Below are positions 9,322 to 17,996 of a stretch of 64,000 nucleotides of DNA, one piece after another (position 1 is the first letter of the stretch; each line of letters begins with the position of its first letter). The notes below the pieces were generated by a model, which was not told where the DNA came from, searched no databases, and was given only the letters and a program-made list of their open reading frames with translations. The position numbers were made by a program, and so were the translations under genes. This DNA comes from Deltaproteobacteria bacterium. Lineage in GTDB: Bacteria > Myxococcota_A > Polyangia > Polyangiales > Polyangiaceae. The stretch spans positions 1 through 64,000 of the forward strand of contig JACRCQ010000032.1 in NCBI GenBank assembly GCA_016218915.1. The letters are read 5' to 3'.

Positions 9322-10206
9322 ATGAGAAACTCCAGCCTTGCCGCTCTGACCGCAGCCGCAGCACTCTGCTTGGCCTGCACAGCGCCTACGGAGCGACGCG
9401 ACGTCGTGTACGACGACCGCTACGGCCTCGATACGAGCATGAACATCTTCCTGCCCGCAGGGAGCGACACAGGACTGCCTGCGGTCGTTCTCATCCATGG
9501 CGGCGGATGGTGGTTCGGCGACAAGAACGGGATGGACGGCCCAGCCCGCCGGCTCGCACGTTCGGGGTGGGTGACGGCAAGCGTGGACTATCGTCTGGTC
9601 CCTGATGGCGCATTCCCCAAGGATTTCCAGGACTGTCAGTGTGCGATCGCATTCCTTCGCGCACATGCCGAAGAGTACCGCCTCGATCCGAACCGCATCG
9701 CTGTCCTGGGATACTCTGCGGGCGGACACCTCGCCTCCCTGCTCGGCGTCGCTTCCGATCACCCTGAGCTCATGACCGATTGCCAGGCTGCCGGTGCCAA
9801 GCCTGTGGCGAGACCTGCGAGCGTCATCGACGGAGCAGGGCCCACGGACATGCGGATGTTCGGCGACGTCCGGGCGGTGGTCACGTACATGGGAGGCACA
9901 GCTGCGGAGAACCCGCATGGCTACGATCTTGCTTCTCCCATCTACCACGTACGGCCAGGGGAGCCGCCCTTCCTGATCATCCACGGCCAGAGCGATTGGA
10001 TCGTAGCTCTCGATGCGGCGTCGAGGATGCGTGATGCACTGGCTGGCGCCGGCAACGACGTGCGGATCCTGCTGCTCGCCGGAGGAGGCCACGTCCTCAA
10101 TCCGTCGGTCGATCCCGGTGACCTCGAGGTCTCTCTGGCAACTGACTCGCCAGAAGCCTGGATCGCGATCGACGACTTTCTCGTGCGCACGATCGGCGCG
10201 CCGTGA
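9322..10206 (+). CDS. Alpha/beta-hydrolase lipoprotein, esterase (acetylesterase/BD-FAE type)
   Basis: A 294-residue predicted exported esterase. The signal peptide ends in a lipobox at ALCLAC. The oxyanion motif HGGGWWFGDK, nucleophile elbow GYSAGG and late histidine in GGGHVLNP give a complete hydrolase machinery; an acid in the DWIVAL segment is the likely third member. This pattern matches the bacterial feruloyl/acetylesterase branch that acts on small carbohydrate esters. The gene starts 7 bases after the previous stop, and its own stop overlaps the next start (GTGA), so the three genes from 7500 probably form one operon. Confidence 0.88.
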   Translation: MRNSSLAALTAAAALCLACTAPTERRDVVYDDRYGLDTSMNIFLPAGSDTGLPAVVLIHGGGWWFGDKNGMDGPARRLARSGWVTASVDYRLVPDGAFPKDFQDCQCAIAFLRAHAEEYRLDPNRIAVLGYSAGGHLASLLGVASDHPELMTDCQAAGAKPVARPASVIDGAGPTDMRMFGDVRAVVTYMGGTAAENPHGYDLASPIYHVRPGEPPFLIIHGQSDWIVALDAASRMRDALAGAGNDVRILLLAGGGHVLNPSVDPGDLEVSLATDSPEAWIAIDDFLVRTIGAP

Positions 10207-10784
10207 AGCGCACTGTCGCATGGTTGACGGCTGCGGCGGTATCGGTGCCCGCGTCTGCGCACGCAAGCGGCTGGTTCGACGATTTCTGCAAGGGCAACGG
10301 GCCTCGCAATGCCATCTCGGTGCGCCCGCTTTCATTCGCAGCGCGCTCGTTTGCGGCCCAGTACGAGCGCTTCGTGCTTCCACCGCGCCTGAGCCTGGTA
10401 GGAGGATTGGGAATCCGAGGTGCCGCGCTCGGGGACTATTCCTCGGTCACCTACGATGTTGCCGCAGAGGCGCGCGTATGGATCGCAGGACACAAGCCTT
10501 GGGTGCCATGCGGACGGGGCGTGATGGCAGGGCCATACCTCGCGCTGCGCGCGGACGCGGCATACACCCGGCTCTACGATCACGTGGCGGAGCGGCATGT
10601 CGGCTCCCAGATGTCCTACGGCCAGATCCTTGCCGGGGGCTACCGGGGCGTATTGTGGAACTTCTTCGAGCTCACCCCATCGGCAGGGGTGGCGCTGATC
10701 ACCGAGACCGATCCGCGAGGCAGGCTCGCGGCCTACCCGCGATTCACGCTGGTGTTCAGCCTCACCGCAGGATGGATGTTCTAG
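10203..10784 (+). CDS. Exported protein, probable outer-membrane beta-barrel
   Basis: A 193-residue protein with a cleavable signal peptide ending ASAHASG. The rest alternates hydrophobic and polar residues in strands (RLSLVGGLGIRGAALG, VAAEARVWIAG, PYLALRADAAYTRLY, FTLVFSLTAGWMF) and ends in an aromatic residue, as outer-membrane barrels do. The start codon is GTG and shares four bases with the upstream esterase stop, implying translational coupling. No named family is recognised. Confidence 0.75.
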   Translation: MKRTVAWLTAAAVSVPASAHASGWFDDFCKGNGPRNAISVRPLSFAARSFAAQYERFVLPPRLSLVGGLGIRGAALGDYSSVTYDVAAEARVWIAGHKPWVPCGRGVMAGPYLALRADAAYTRLYDHVAERHVGSQMSYGQILAGGYRGVLWNFFELTPSAGVALITETDPRGRLAAYPRFTLVFSLTAGWMF

Positions 10785-10792
10785 CCAGAGGC

Positions 10793-11770
10793 TCAGCGCG
10801 GCGGACGCGGAGGCAGGGCAACAGGAGGTTTCGTGGGCGCAGGGGTCGCGGCAGCGCCAGGAGCAGCCATGTTCAGCGGCGCCACGATCCCAGGAGGAGC
10901 GCCTGCGAGCGGCGGCTGCATCGATAGCGGGTTCGGCGCTGCGAGCACCAGATTGCCCCGTGCTCCGGCTTCGCGGTAGATCTCCAGCAGCGCATACACC
11001 GGATTCTGCTGGAGCGCGGCGCCGACCTTCTGGATCCGCACCACGGCGACTTCCGCTTCCTGCTCGGCCAGCTTGCGCCGCAGGTTCATCGTCTCCGTTT
11101 CGGCAATCACGCGTTCCCGTTCGGCCACGGCCTTGTCGCGCAGCAGCGCCTGGGCCGCGCGATCGAGATTGGCCTTGTCGAGCTCCGGTGGGAAGTGCAG
11201 GCTCGTGATGTTCACTTCGTACACGAGCACGAGCTTCTTCTCCCGCGTTGCCATGATGTTGTTGAAGCGTTTCTTGATGTTCGTCGTGACCTCCGACTGC
11301 TTCTCGTTCAGATCATTGGCACGCAACGGCGATACGAACTCCCGGGCGACCTCGCCGATGCCGGGCTTGATGAACGTCTCGTAGATCTGCTTGGTCGTGA
11401 TCGTCTCGCCGCTGTCCGGCGTCAGCGTGTTCAGAAGCTTCGAGATCCCCTCGTCGGTGCAGTCCGCGCTGAATCGAGTCACGACGTCGAACCCGAAGTG
11501 GACTCCGTCGCGAGTCATGGTGTCGAGCGACTCCCGCACCGTCGCCGTGGAGCAGTCCACGATCCGCAGCTCGTTGTACAACCCGAGAAAGTGGGTCCCC
11601 GGGTTGAGGACCGGGCCGGACAGGCCGTTCGAGCTCGAGTACAGTGCGAGAAGGCCCGTTCGCGAGAAGATGCGGCCACGGTGCGCCTGCATGATGTCCT
11701 GGGTTGCGCAGCCGGTGGTGGTCGCCAGCGTCACGGTGGCGAGCAGGGCGAAGAGCGCAAGACGTCTCAT
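10793..11770 (-). CDS. SPFH/prohibitin-like lipoprotein
   Basis: A 325-residue protein with signal peptide and lipobox (ATTTGC). After it comes an SPFH-type domain: VLNPGTHFLGLYNELRIV, then SLDTMTRDGVHFGFDVVTRF, typical of prohibitin/HflK-like band-7 proteins. A charged helical segment (LDRAAQALLRDKAVAERERV and LAEQEAEVAVVRIQ) would form the coiled coil, and the tail is Pro/Ala-rich. Most SPFH proteins have a transmembrane anchor; here a lipid anchor replaces it. A role in organising membrane complexes is inferred from the family. It converges on the barrel gene with an 8-base gap. Confidence 0.82.
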   Translation of the reverse strand: MRRLALFALLATVTLATTTGCATQDIMQAHRGRIFSRTGLLALYSSSNGLSGPVLNPGTHFLGLYNELRIVDCSTATVRESLDTMTRDGVHFGFDVVTRFSADCTDEGISKLLNTLTPDSGETITTKQIYETFIKPGIGEVAREFVSPLRANDLNEKQSEVTTNIKKRFNNIMATREKKLVLVYEVNITSLHFPPELDKANLDRAAQALLRDKAVAERERVIAETETMNLRRKLAEQEAEVAVVRIQKVGAALQQNPVYALLEIYREAGARGNLVLAAPNPLSMQPPLAGAPPGIVAPLNMAAPGAAATPAPTKPPVALPPRPPR

Positions 11771-11943
11771 CCGAATCCTCCTTCGAAGAACAGGCGTTGC
11801 CAGTCTCTAGCGCTCGCCCCTGCGGGCGGCAACGCCTCCCCGTGCGATGCCTCCATGCCAGACGCCCGCGCGCAAGCCGTCAGGCGCGGGCTCGCCCCAG
11901 ACACCTCCCCAGCCACGCGCCGCAGTCGAGGCGCAAGCAGGCG

Positions 11944-12222
11944 CTACGGTCGAGCCCGATTGGACGGTGGGTGTGTGCGACGCTCCCGATGGATTGCCAG
12001 GAAGTCGAGGGTGCGGCGATGCAGGTCGAAGAGCTGATTGATCCTTGCGACGCGCTCTTCATCCGAAGGCCGGGCCTTGGCCCAGCTCTGGAAGACCTGG
12101 AGCAGCTGACGGACCTCGAACTCCAGGGCCCTCGAATCCGGATCGTTCGCCTCTTCGAGCTGGCGGAGCAGATCCGTCGCACTGTTGGCAAATAGCGGCG
12201 ATGAGCCTGTCCCCTCTTGCAT
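11944..12222 (-). CDS. Small hypothetical helical protein
   Basis: A 92-residue protein without a signal peptide. It is rich in Glu, Arg and Leu with amphipathic helices (TDLLRQLEEANDPDSRALEF, VARINQLFDLHRRTLDFLA), which looks like a real soluble helical protein. The ATG at 12222 is picked because coding character begins there; only a weak ribosome site (CAGG) is visible. No family is recognised. Confidence 0.55.
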   Translation of the reverse strand: MQEGTGSSPLFANSATDLLRQLEEANDPDSRALEFEVRQLLQVFQSWAKARPSDEERVARINQLFDLHRRTLDFLAIHRERRTHPPSNRARP

Positions 12223-12363
12223 GGCCTGTCCCTGCTTTCCGGTTCTTGACGGAAACCTACTGCACACCCACGTCTGCCTGCAACCCTGAAACGGCTCGCA
12301 GCGGCGTCCCCGTTCGAGGCGGGGGCAGGCTCCGCGCACCCAGGAGTTGGGGGACCGTGGCCA

Positions 12364-12480
12364 ATGCTGGCAGCGGAGCGAATACAGCCCTTTGGCCTCG
12401 CATTGGATTCGACGCACGCGTACTGGCCATCAAAGACCGGGGTCGGGACCGTGCGCGAGCTCGCGAAGGAGGTTGGGGTG
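12364..12480 (+). pseudogene. Orphan beta-propeller blade (gene remnant)
   Basis: In the frame starting at 12364 the sequence reads IQPFGLALDSTHAYWPSK, then GVGTVRELAKE. This matches the blade pattern of the propeller at 31909..33666 (QPWAIAVDSTSVYWTD, then GTVMKVAASGG) nearly position by position. No full gene surrounds it: the frame hits a stop about 110 bases upstream and has no further blades downstream. It is best explained as the remains of a decayed YWTD-type propeller gene. Similarity is by eye only. Confidence 0.5.
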
Positions 12481-12501
12481 GGTGGGCATGGTGCCAGGGT
12501 A

Positions 12502-12924
12502 TCACCGCGGATGCGCCCGGAACGCGTCCCAGGCTACCTTTCCGCAGGACCCGTGCGACAGCATGCAGGGCGTGCAGGTGCCGCGGGAGATGAACTCGAG
12601 GGTGCAGGGCTCGGACGCGCCGACTTCGAGCTTGCCGAAGGTCTGACGGGTCGGGGTTTCCACCTCGTTGCCTTCCGCTTTCACGGCGCTCCCTTCGACT
12701 GTCCCCTCGAACGTGAAAGTGGACTTTTCACCGACCGCGGTCACCGTGCACTTGCCCGCGTACTTCCGGTACTCGCACCCGCCTCCGACTGCCGCAGGAG
12801 GAGCAGACGGCGGCGCGGCGTCCGCGGCGTTGGCCGGAACGGCAGAGGGGCTCGAGGGCTTGGAAGTGCACGCAGCGAGCGTGACGAGCACGAACAGGAG
12901 CTTTGCAGCGGATGCGAGCGACAT
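12502..12924 (-). CDS. Small secreted lipoprotein
   Basis: A 140-residue protein with a signal peptide and lipobox TLAAC. An Ala/Pro/Ser linker follows, then a compact C-terminal domain with six cysteines, including FISRGTCTPCMLSHGSCGKV, suggesting a disulfide-bonded fold. The ATG at 12924 has GGAG about 6 bases upstream; the open frame further upstream does not encode a signal peptide. Family unknown. It is divergent from the barrel pseudogene that follows. Confidence 0.7.
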   Translation of the reverse strand: MSLASAAKLLFVLVTLAACTSKPSSPSAVPANAADAAPPSAPPAAVGGGCEYRKYAGKCTVTAVGEKSTFTFEGTVEGSAVKAEGNEVETPTRQTFGKLEVGASEPCTLEFISRGTCTPCMLSHGSCGKVAWDAFRAHPR

Positions 12925-13042
12925 GGGGATCTCCAGGCTTCGGGCCTCATGATGCCGAAAGGGGACCGGATGTCCAAGGGGGAATCCTTCCGTTGCGCGC
13001 AAGAGCACCAGAGCCAAGGAACGCTCCCTCGGCGCCGGTCGT

Positions 13043-13621
13043 ATGATTGCGCCTAGGTCGGGCTCCACCTTTCGTCTGTGCGTGCTCGGAGGGCCCGACT
13101 ACAAGACAGGCGTGCCTGTGGACATCGGGGCCATGTCCGGATTCGGCGTGGGGATGGTTGTAGCCAAGGGCTACGGATAAGGGAGCATTCACGCCTCTTT
13201 CCTGCATGGCAACGGGGGATTCGCGGCTCCTGCGTGCCAAGGCACTGCGGGCTGCACGTGGATCCCTGGCACCCGCCAGGACGTGTCTTCCTCGTCGGTC
13301 ATGATCCCTCTGCTGGGGGGCGTGCGGCTGCCCCTGGTGTGGGGTGCACTTGCCGCAGGCGCGGGCTTTCAATTCTCCGGGACTTCGGTCAGCGGCAGCT
13401 CGGTCACCGACATGTTGCGAAGCTCCTCGGCCCTCATGGGGGTGCACGTTCCGCTCTGGGTCGGGCTGGAGGCACGTCCCATCTGTCTGCTGGGAGCCGG
13501 AATCCGTGGAACCCGAGGGGTCGCCCTCGGGGACACGGTGTCGTCGTACAACATGCTCACGGGGTACGTGTCGCTGAACTGGACGATGGGGTGCAGCGGG
13601 TCGGACTTCGGATTGCAGTGA
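13043..13621 (+). pseudogene. Outer-membrane barrel-like protein gene with in-frame stop
   Basis: One frame reads as a single protein on both sides of a TAA at 13178-13180. Upstream it gives CVLGGPDYKTGVPVDIG and GFGVGMVVAKGYG. Downstream it gives ASFLHGNGGF, then glycine-rich strands (MIPLLGGVRLPLVWGALAAG, LTGYVSLNWTMG). The strand pattern suggests an outer-membrane barrel. No signal peptide is seen, so the 5' end is probably also lost. A one-base change from a Tyr codon would explain the stop. Alternatives are a sequencing error, or a short gene starting downstream (ATG at 13301). Confidence 0.55.
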
Positions 13622-13730
13622 GGGTGGGGCTGGTTACGGCTTGCTGGATCCGCACGGCGGACCACGGAACGTTTGCCCCTTCCCATTCTGCGGCTCCGGC
13701 CCCATGCACGCCGCAACCGGAGGTAGCCCC

Positions 13731-14036
13731 TTGCCCATCCACGACCTCAAGAGCCAGATCGCATTCCACGAGCAGTTCACGCCCAAGCCCCTGTACAAGG
13801 ACGCTCACTCCAAGGCCATGCTCGTGTGCCTGGACCAGGGGCAGCAGATCCCAGCGCACGCAGAGAGCCATCAGGGGTTCTTCTACGTGATCGAGGGCGC
13901 CGGGACTTTCCTCGGCGGCGAAGGGGAAGTACCGGTACAGGCCGGCCAGCTCGTGATCGCGGTGTCGGGCTCTACCCGAGGTTTCCGGGCGGATCAGGGA
14001 CGGCTCGTCCTTCTGGCCACTGCGCTCCTGCTTTGA
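13731..14036 (+). CDS. Cupin-fold protein
   Basis: A 101-residue single-domain cupin. The core is MLVCLDQGQQIPAHAES, then GFFYVIEGAGTFLGGEG, then VQAGQLVIAVSG, matching cupin motifs 1 and 2, although the usual second histidine pair is reduced to one (HAES). The TTG at 13731 is chosen because GGAGGT lies exactly 6 bases upstream; an in-frame ATG at 13704 lacks such a site. Cytoplasmic; ligand unknown. Confidence 0.75.
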   Translation: MPIHDLKSQIAFHEQFTPKPLYKDAHSKAMLVCLDQGQQIPAHAESHQGFFYVIEGAGTFLGGEGEVPVQAGQLVIAVSGSTRGFRADQGRLVLLATALLL

Positions 14037-14091
14037 GGCTTGGGCATCCTTCACACCGCGACTCGACGCAGCTCGATCCGATTGGATTCTG

Positions 14092-15228
14092 ATGAAGCGC
14101 CCAGCGTTGTCCCTGATCTTGTTGGCGGCGACCCACGCGTGCCGGCAAGAATCCGCGTCCGATGCGCTGCCGACGCAGCCGTTGGTGCCATCGACCGGTA
14201 CGCAGACCGCCTCGTCGACGCCGCCCGCGCGTCCGTCTTCGCCAATGCCGCAGCCTGCAAGGGGACGCCTGGAGTCTGCGGTCGCGCTCAACAAGAAGTG
14301 CGAGAGCTGCCATGAGGTGGAAGCGGCGCAATGGAACGGCTCGCGCCACAAGCAGGCAAGCACGAACGCTGCATTCCAGAAGGGATTCTCCCTGGAGCCG
14401 AGGTCGTTTTGCAGCGACTGCCACGCTGCCGAGTCAGCGCCTGGCAAGCCTGTTCCCCGAGCTGTCAGCGATATCGGCGTCGCCTGCGTGACCTGTCATG
14501 TCACCGAGCCAGGCTGGGTGCTCGCAGCTCTCTCTCGTGGCAATGCAGCGTCCGACAAGGCCGCCGAAGCGGCTCATCCGCTGCGCCGATCAGCCGAGCT
14601 CTCGCAGTCCCCAGGCTGCGCGGCTTGCCACGAGTTCCGGTTCCCTGGCAGGTGGGATGATGACGAAGAGGCGTTCATGCAGACCACGGTGCGCGAGCAC
14701 GCGCTCTCGCGCACGGCTTCGGTTGGATGCCCGGTCTGCCACATGCCGCTCGAAAACGGGCGTCGCTCCCATGCATTCTCCCAGGTGAGAGACGCTGCGT
14801 GGTTGAAGGAGCACTTGCAGGTCCAGGCAGAACGCTCGGGCACGGGTCTGGTCATCACGCTCACGCAGAGCCATGGTGGACACGGGTTCCCCACAGGTGA
14901 CATCTTCCGCCGCCTGGAGGTGGGGTGCGAAACGCTGGATGCTCAGGGCAAGGGGATCAGCCGTGATGCGCAGTATCTGGCGCGGCACTTCGGCTCACGG
15001 CCCGGACGCTGGGACATGGAGCTGCTCAGCGACGACCGCGTGTTCGACGAGCCGAGGGTTGTCGAGTGCAATCCCGTGCCCCAGGACGGCCGGAACGCAA
15101 CGAGCGCAAGGTGGTGGGTGACGCTTCAACGCGTCGTCCTCCCGTCGTCCAGAGCGAATGCTGCTGGCGGTACGATTGATTCCGAAGTCGAGCTTCATAC
15201 AGGAGTGGTCCCATGGCAATCGAAGTGA
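14092..15228 (+). CDS. Multiheme cytochrome c lipoprotein (five CXXCH)
   Basis: A 378-residue exported protein with a probable lipobox (THAC) and a Pro/Thr/Ser linker. Five heme-binding motifs are present in order: CESCH, CSDCH, CVTCH, CAACH and CPVCH, spread over residues about 68-225. They are embedded in a pattern like cytochrome c554/NrfB-type proteins. A C-terminal beta-rich domain with SHGGHGFPTGD follows. Such proteins carry electrons in the periplasm; partner and substrate are not evident. The gene overlaps the next start by 16 bases, so the two are likely cotranscribed. Confidence 0.85.
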   Translation: MKRPALSLILLAATHACRQESASDALPTQPLVPSTGTQTASSTPPARPSSPMPQPARGRLESAVALNKKCESCHEVEAAQWNGSRHKQASTNAAFQKGFSLEPRSFCSDCHAAESAPGKPVPRAVSDIGVACVTCHVTEPGWVLAALSRGNAASDKAAEAAHPLRRSAELSQSPGCAACHEFRFPGRWDDDEEAFMQTTVREHALSRTASVGCPVCHMPLENGRRSHAFSQVRDAAWLKEHLQVQAERSGTGLVITLTQSHGGHGFPTGDIFRRLEVGCETLDAQGKGISRDAQYLARHFGSRPGRWDMELLSDDRVFDEPRVVECNPVPQDGRNATSARWWVTLQRVVLPSSRANAAGGTIDSEVELHTGVVPWQSK

Positions 15229-16727
15229 GGCGAAGCGCGTGGGCGCTTCTGGGGTTGTGCGTCGCAGCTTCCACGGCATGCAAGAGCAAGTCCCAGACGA
15301 CCCCTGAGGCGCCGGCAACTTCGGCGATTCCAGTCCCGAGCGAGAGCGCTGTGCGAGCGCAGCCTGCTGCACCGACCGCGATCTTTTCGCCCGAGGTATT
15401 CGCACCAGAAGGCCGCCACCCGACAGGGGTCTACTCCATCGAGGGCGCCCTCATGGTCGTCGAAAAGAACCATGTTGGGCGCATCAATGGCGAGAGCGTC
15501 GAATGGATCGGCGATGTGCCCAAGGAATTTCCAGGCATGGGGGATAACATCATAGGGTCCGTGCAGGGGCGCTGGCCCGACCTCGTGGGAGCGGTCACCT
15601 ACGCGTCCAATGGCAGGGCGCCGTACCCCACGTTCTTCCCGCTGACGTGGAAGAGCACGGGGTTCATGGTGGGGCCCGGCGGTCAGGGAGCCTGGATCCA
15701 GAGCGTTGCCCGGATTGGCGACACACTGATGCTCGTGGCCTGGTCGATCGAGCAGGGAACCCACATCGTGCACATGCGCGGCCCCAAGGTGAAGCGCAAG
15801 TTCCTCGCTCCCTTCCAGCTCGGATGCAAGAAGCGGGAGGGACAGGAGGAGTTCGACAAGATGTTTCCTGCTCGCCTGACCCCAGGGGTTGCGCCGGACG
15901 TCATCGGGACCACGCCTGCAGGGACCATGGTTTCCGTGGGCTATGTCTGCGAAGACCGCGGCAGGCTCGCTGCCGAAGTCTGGGACAACGGCGAAACGTC
16001 GCGTCTCATCGACCTCACTCCGTTGTCGAAGAAGTCCGAGCCCTACAGGACCATCCTCAAGGGCGAGGGAGACGAGCTGTTCGTGTTCCAGGGGAACTGG
16101 GCGCCCGTGCTCCGCTATCGCGAAGGGAAGTTCGATCGGGTGCCTGACCTCGGAAAGCCCATCTCCCTGGCTTTCACGTCGCCCAAGGGCAGACTGCACG
16201 CAGCTTCGGGGCGGACGATTCATCGCTTGGAGGGGGAGCGCTGGGTCACGGTGGCGCGGATCGCGGAAGTGCCGGTAGACGGCGGCGCCAAGAAGACCCC
16301 GGAATTCTCGGCGATGGCAACGGATGGGGAGACGTTCTGGGCTTCGAACCGCACCTCGGTGTTCCGCTTCCGGCCCATGGCTGCGAGCGAAGCGGGCGGT
16401 GCAGAAGCGCCGCCGCTGACGGACGGAGGGTTGGAGTCATGCTCGACGCCCTTCGTGTACCTGTACGAAGTGAGCTACAACACGCCGAAGAACTACAACT
16501 TCCCCAAGACGCAGAAAGCGCTGGCGACGTTTCCTGACGTAGCTGCGCTCACCCTTGTGGTGTTCGACGACTTCGGCAGGACGCGCGTTGGGGTCAAGGT
16601 GACCAGCCCAGCGCAAGGGGAAGCGTTGCTGGCCCACCTGAAGACCTCGATGAAGGACGAAGAGCCCCGCCTGTCGTGCTTTGATCCGTGGGCCGCGCGC
16701 ACGATTCCCATCGAACGTCCACACTGA
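15213..16727 (+). CDS. Secreted lipoprotein of unknown function
   Basis: A 504-residue protein with a signal peptide and lipobox (ASTAC), followed by a Pro/Ala/Ser linker. The body is beta-rich with recurrent segments such as GALMVVEKNHVGRING, LVGAVTYASNGRA and ETFWASNRTSVFRFRP, which suggests a propeller-like fold. No enzyme motif is recognised. Its start lies inside the end of the cytochrome gene, so it may work with that protein at the envelope; this is inference from position only. Confidence 0.7.
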   Translation: MAIEVRRSAWALLGLCVAASTACKSKSQTTPEAPATSAIPVPSESAVRAQPAAPTAIFSPEVFAPEGRHPTGVYSIEGALMVVEKNHVGRINGESVEWIGDVPKEFPGMGDNIIGSVQGRWPDLVGAVTYASNGRAPYPTFFPLTWKSTGFMVGPGGQGAWIQSVARIGDTLMLVAWSIEQGTHIVHMRGPKVKRKFLAPFQLGCKKREGQEEFDKMFPARLTPGVAPDVIGTTPAGTMVSVGYVCEDRGRLAAEVWDNGETSRLIDLTPLSKKSEPYRTILKGEGDELFVFQGNWAPVLRYREGKFDRVPDLGKPISLAFTSPKGRLHAASGRTIHRLEGERWVTVARIAEVPVDGGAKKTPEFSAMATDGETFWASNRTSVFRFRPMAASEAGGAEAPPLTDGGLESCSTPFVYLYEVSYNTPKNYNFPKTQKALATFPDVAALTLVVFDDFGRTRVGVKVTSPAQGEALLAHLKTSMKDEEPRLSCFDPWAARTIPIERPH

Positions 16728-16728
16728 C

Positions 16729-17796
16729 CTACAGCTTGGGATGGTCCAGGAAGAACTGCATCACGATCTCGCCCCAGCTGAAGGCGTTGGGTGGAGCACA
16801 CCCGAAGAACAGCGTCTCGCCAGGCATCGGGTCCGTGTTCAGGTCCTTGCCTCCCGGGAAGCAGTGTCCGCCGATCGGCACAGGGAGCGACGGCAGCGTA
16901 ACCACGTAGTCGTGCGAAACGAACTCGTAGACAGTGCCGTTCGCGCTGAGGTAGCGCGTGTGCTCGTGATGCGCATCCGACGAGATGGTCTCTGTCTTCT
17001 GGAGCTTCCACGCGTCGATCACTGCATCGCGCTGCTGCTGCCCCTTGGCAAACGGCACCAGGGCATCGAGCGTGCCATGCATGTGAAGCAGAGGCAGCTC
17101 CACGCAAGGCGAGTCGTACATCGTGAACGGGCAATCCAGGGTGAAGGGCGGAACCACGGCAGTGAGCTGGGTGGCGTTCGCCGCAGCGATCGGCGCTGCT
17201 GACGCAATCATGTCCGCGTGCTTGCACACCATTCGCCAGGTCATGGCGCCGCCCTGGGAGAACCCAGTCACATGCAGTCGCTTGGGGTCCACGCTCCACG
17301 CCTGACGCACCTGCAGCAGGAACTCCCACACGCGGTCGTCGTCCGTGGACGGCGTCCACGAGGGACCGATCGCGCCATCCGGGGCTGTGGGCTGCACCAC
17401 GATGTAGCCGTGCTTCATCCCGCTGGCCCGCAGCGCTGTGTTCTTGTCCTGCTGGTCCGCGCACATGGTCAGGCCGTGGATGTCGAGGATGAGACCGCAA
17501 CCTCCAGCAGAGCACTGCGGCGGAACCTGTACTTCGTATTCAATGCCATCGCACGCGATCTGGCGCGCACCGGGTGTGATGTCGGTCACGCATCCGACCG
17601 GACCGACGAGGACGTCAGCTTGCGTCGAGCTGTCGGCTTCTTCAACGGTGGCGTCAGGCGGCTCTGCTTCGTGCTGTTCGGCGGCATCGACCTCAGGCAA
17701 CTCCTCGGAGGCGTCCGGGACATCGGGGGTCACAACTGCGTTCTCGGAGCATCCGAACAGTGCAAGGGAGACGAGCGGGATCCACGGCAGACGCAT
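16729..17796 (-). CDS. Secreted PHB-depolymerase/feruloyl-esterase-like lipoprotein (LpqC type)
   Basis: A 355-residue protein with signal peptide, lipobox (LFGC) and a 50-residue acidic linker. The hydrolase domain has GLILDIHGLTMCADQQ (oxyanion region), nucleophile elbow GFSQGG, and late LHMHGTLDALVPF plus a histidine in GGHCFPGG. This order is typical of the LpqC/esterase PHB family acting on polyesters or aromatic esters outside the cell. Several cysteines could form disulfides. It ends one base after the neighbouring lipoprotein on the opposite strand. Confidence 0.85.
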   Translation of the reverse strand: MRLPWIPLVSLALFGCSENAVVTPDVPDASEELPEVDAAEQHEAEPPDATVEEADSSTQADVLVGPVGCVTDITPGARQIACDGIEYEVQVPPQCSAGGCGLILDIHGLTMCADQQDKNTALRASGMKHGYIVVQPTAPDGAIGPSWTPSTDDDRVWEFLLQVRQAWSVDPKRLHVTGFSQGGAMTWRMVCKHADMIASAAPIAAANATQLTAVVPPFTLDCPFTMYDSPCVELPLLHMHGTLDALVPFAKGQQQRDAVIDAWKLQKTETISSDAHHEHTRYLSANGTVYEFVSHDYVVTLPSLPVPIGGHCFPGGKDLNTDPMPGETLFFGCAPPNAFSWGEIVMQFFLDHPKL

Positions 17797-17996
17797 GGAT
17801 TGCAGGCTACGGGACGAGGCGGCGGCGTCTAAGAGAAAGCGAAATCGAGCAATCCCGGATTATACCGAACGATCAAGGGCGGGTGCGGGCTCGCAACCCC
17901 GAGAAGGGCATGCCTGCCTCGCGAGGTGACGATCCGTTCGTCTTGATCGCGCGACGCAGATCGTGGGATATCCGCAGCGAGTCGGTGGAGGAGTCG

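Noticed and set aside
13283..13621. Stand-alone 112-residue gene
   Set aside because: Possible, but the same frame is barrel-like upstream of the TAA, so an interrupted longer gene is more likely.
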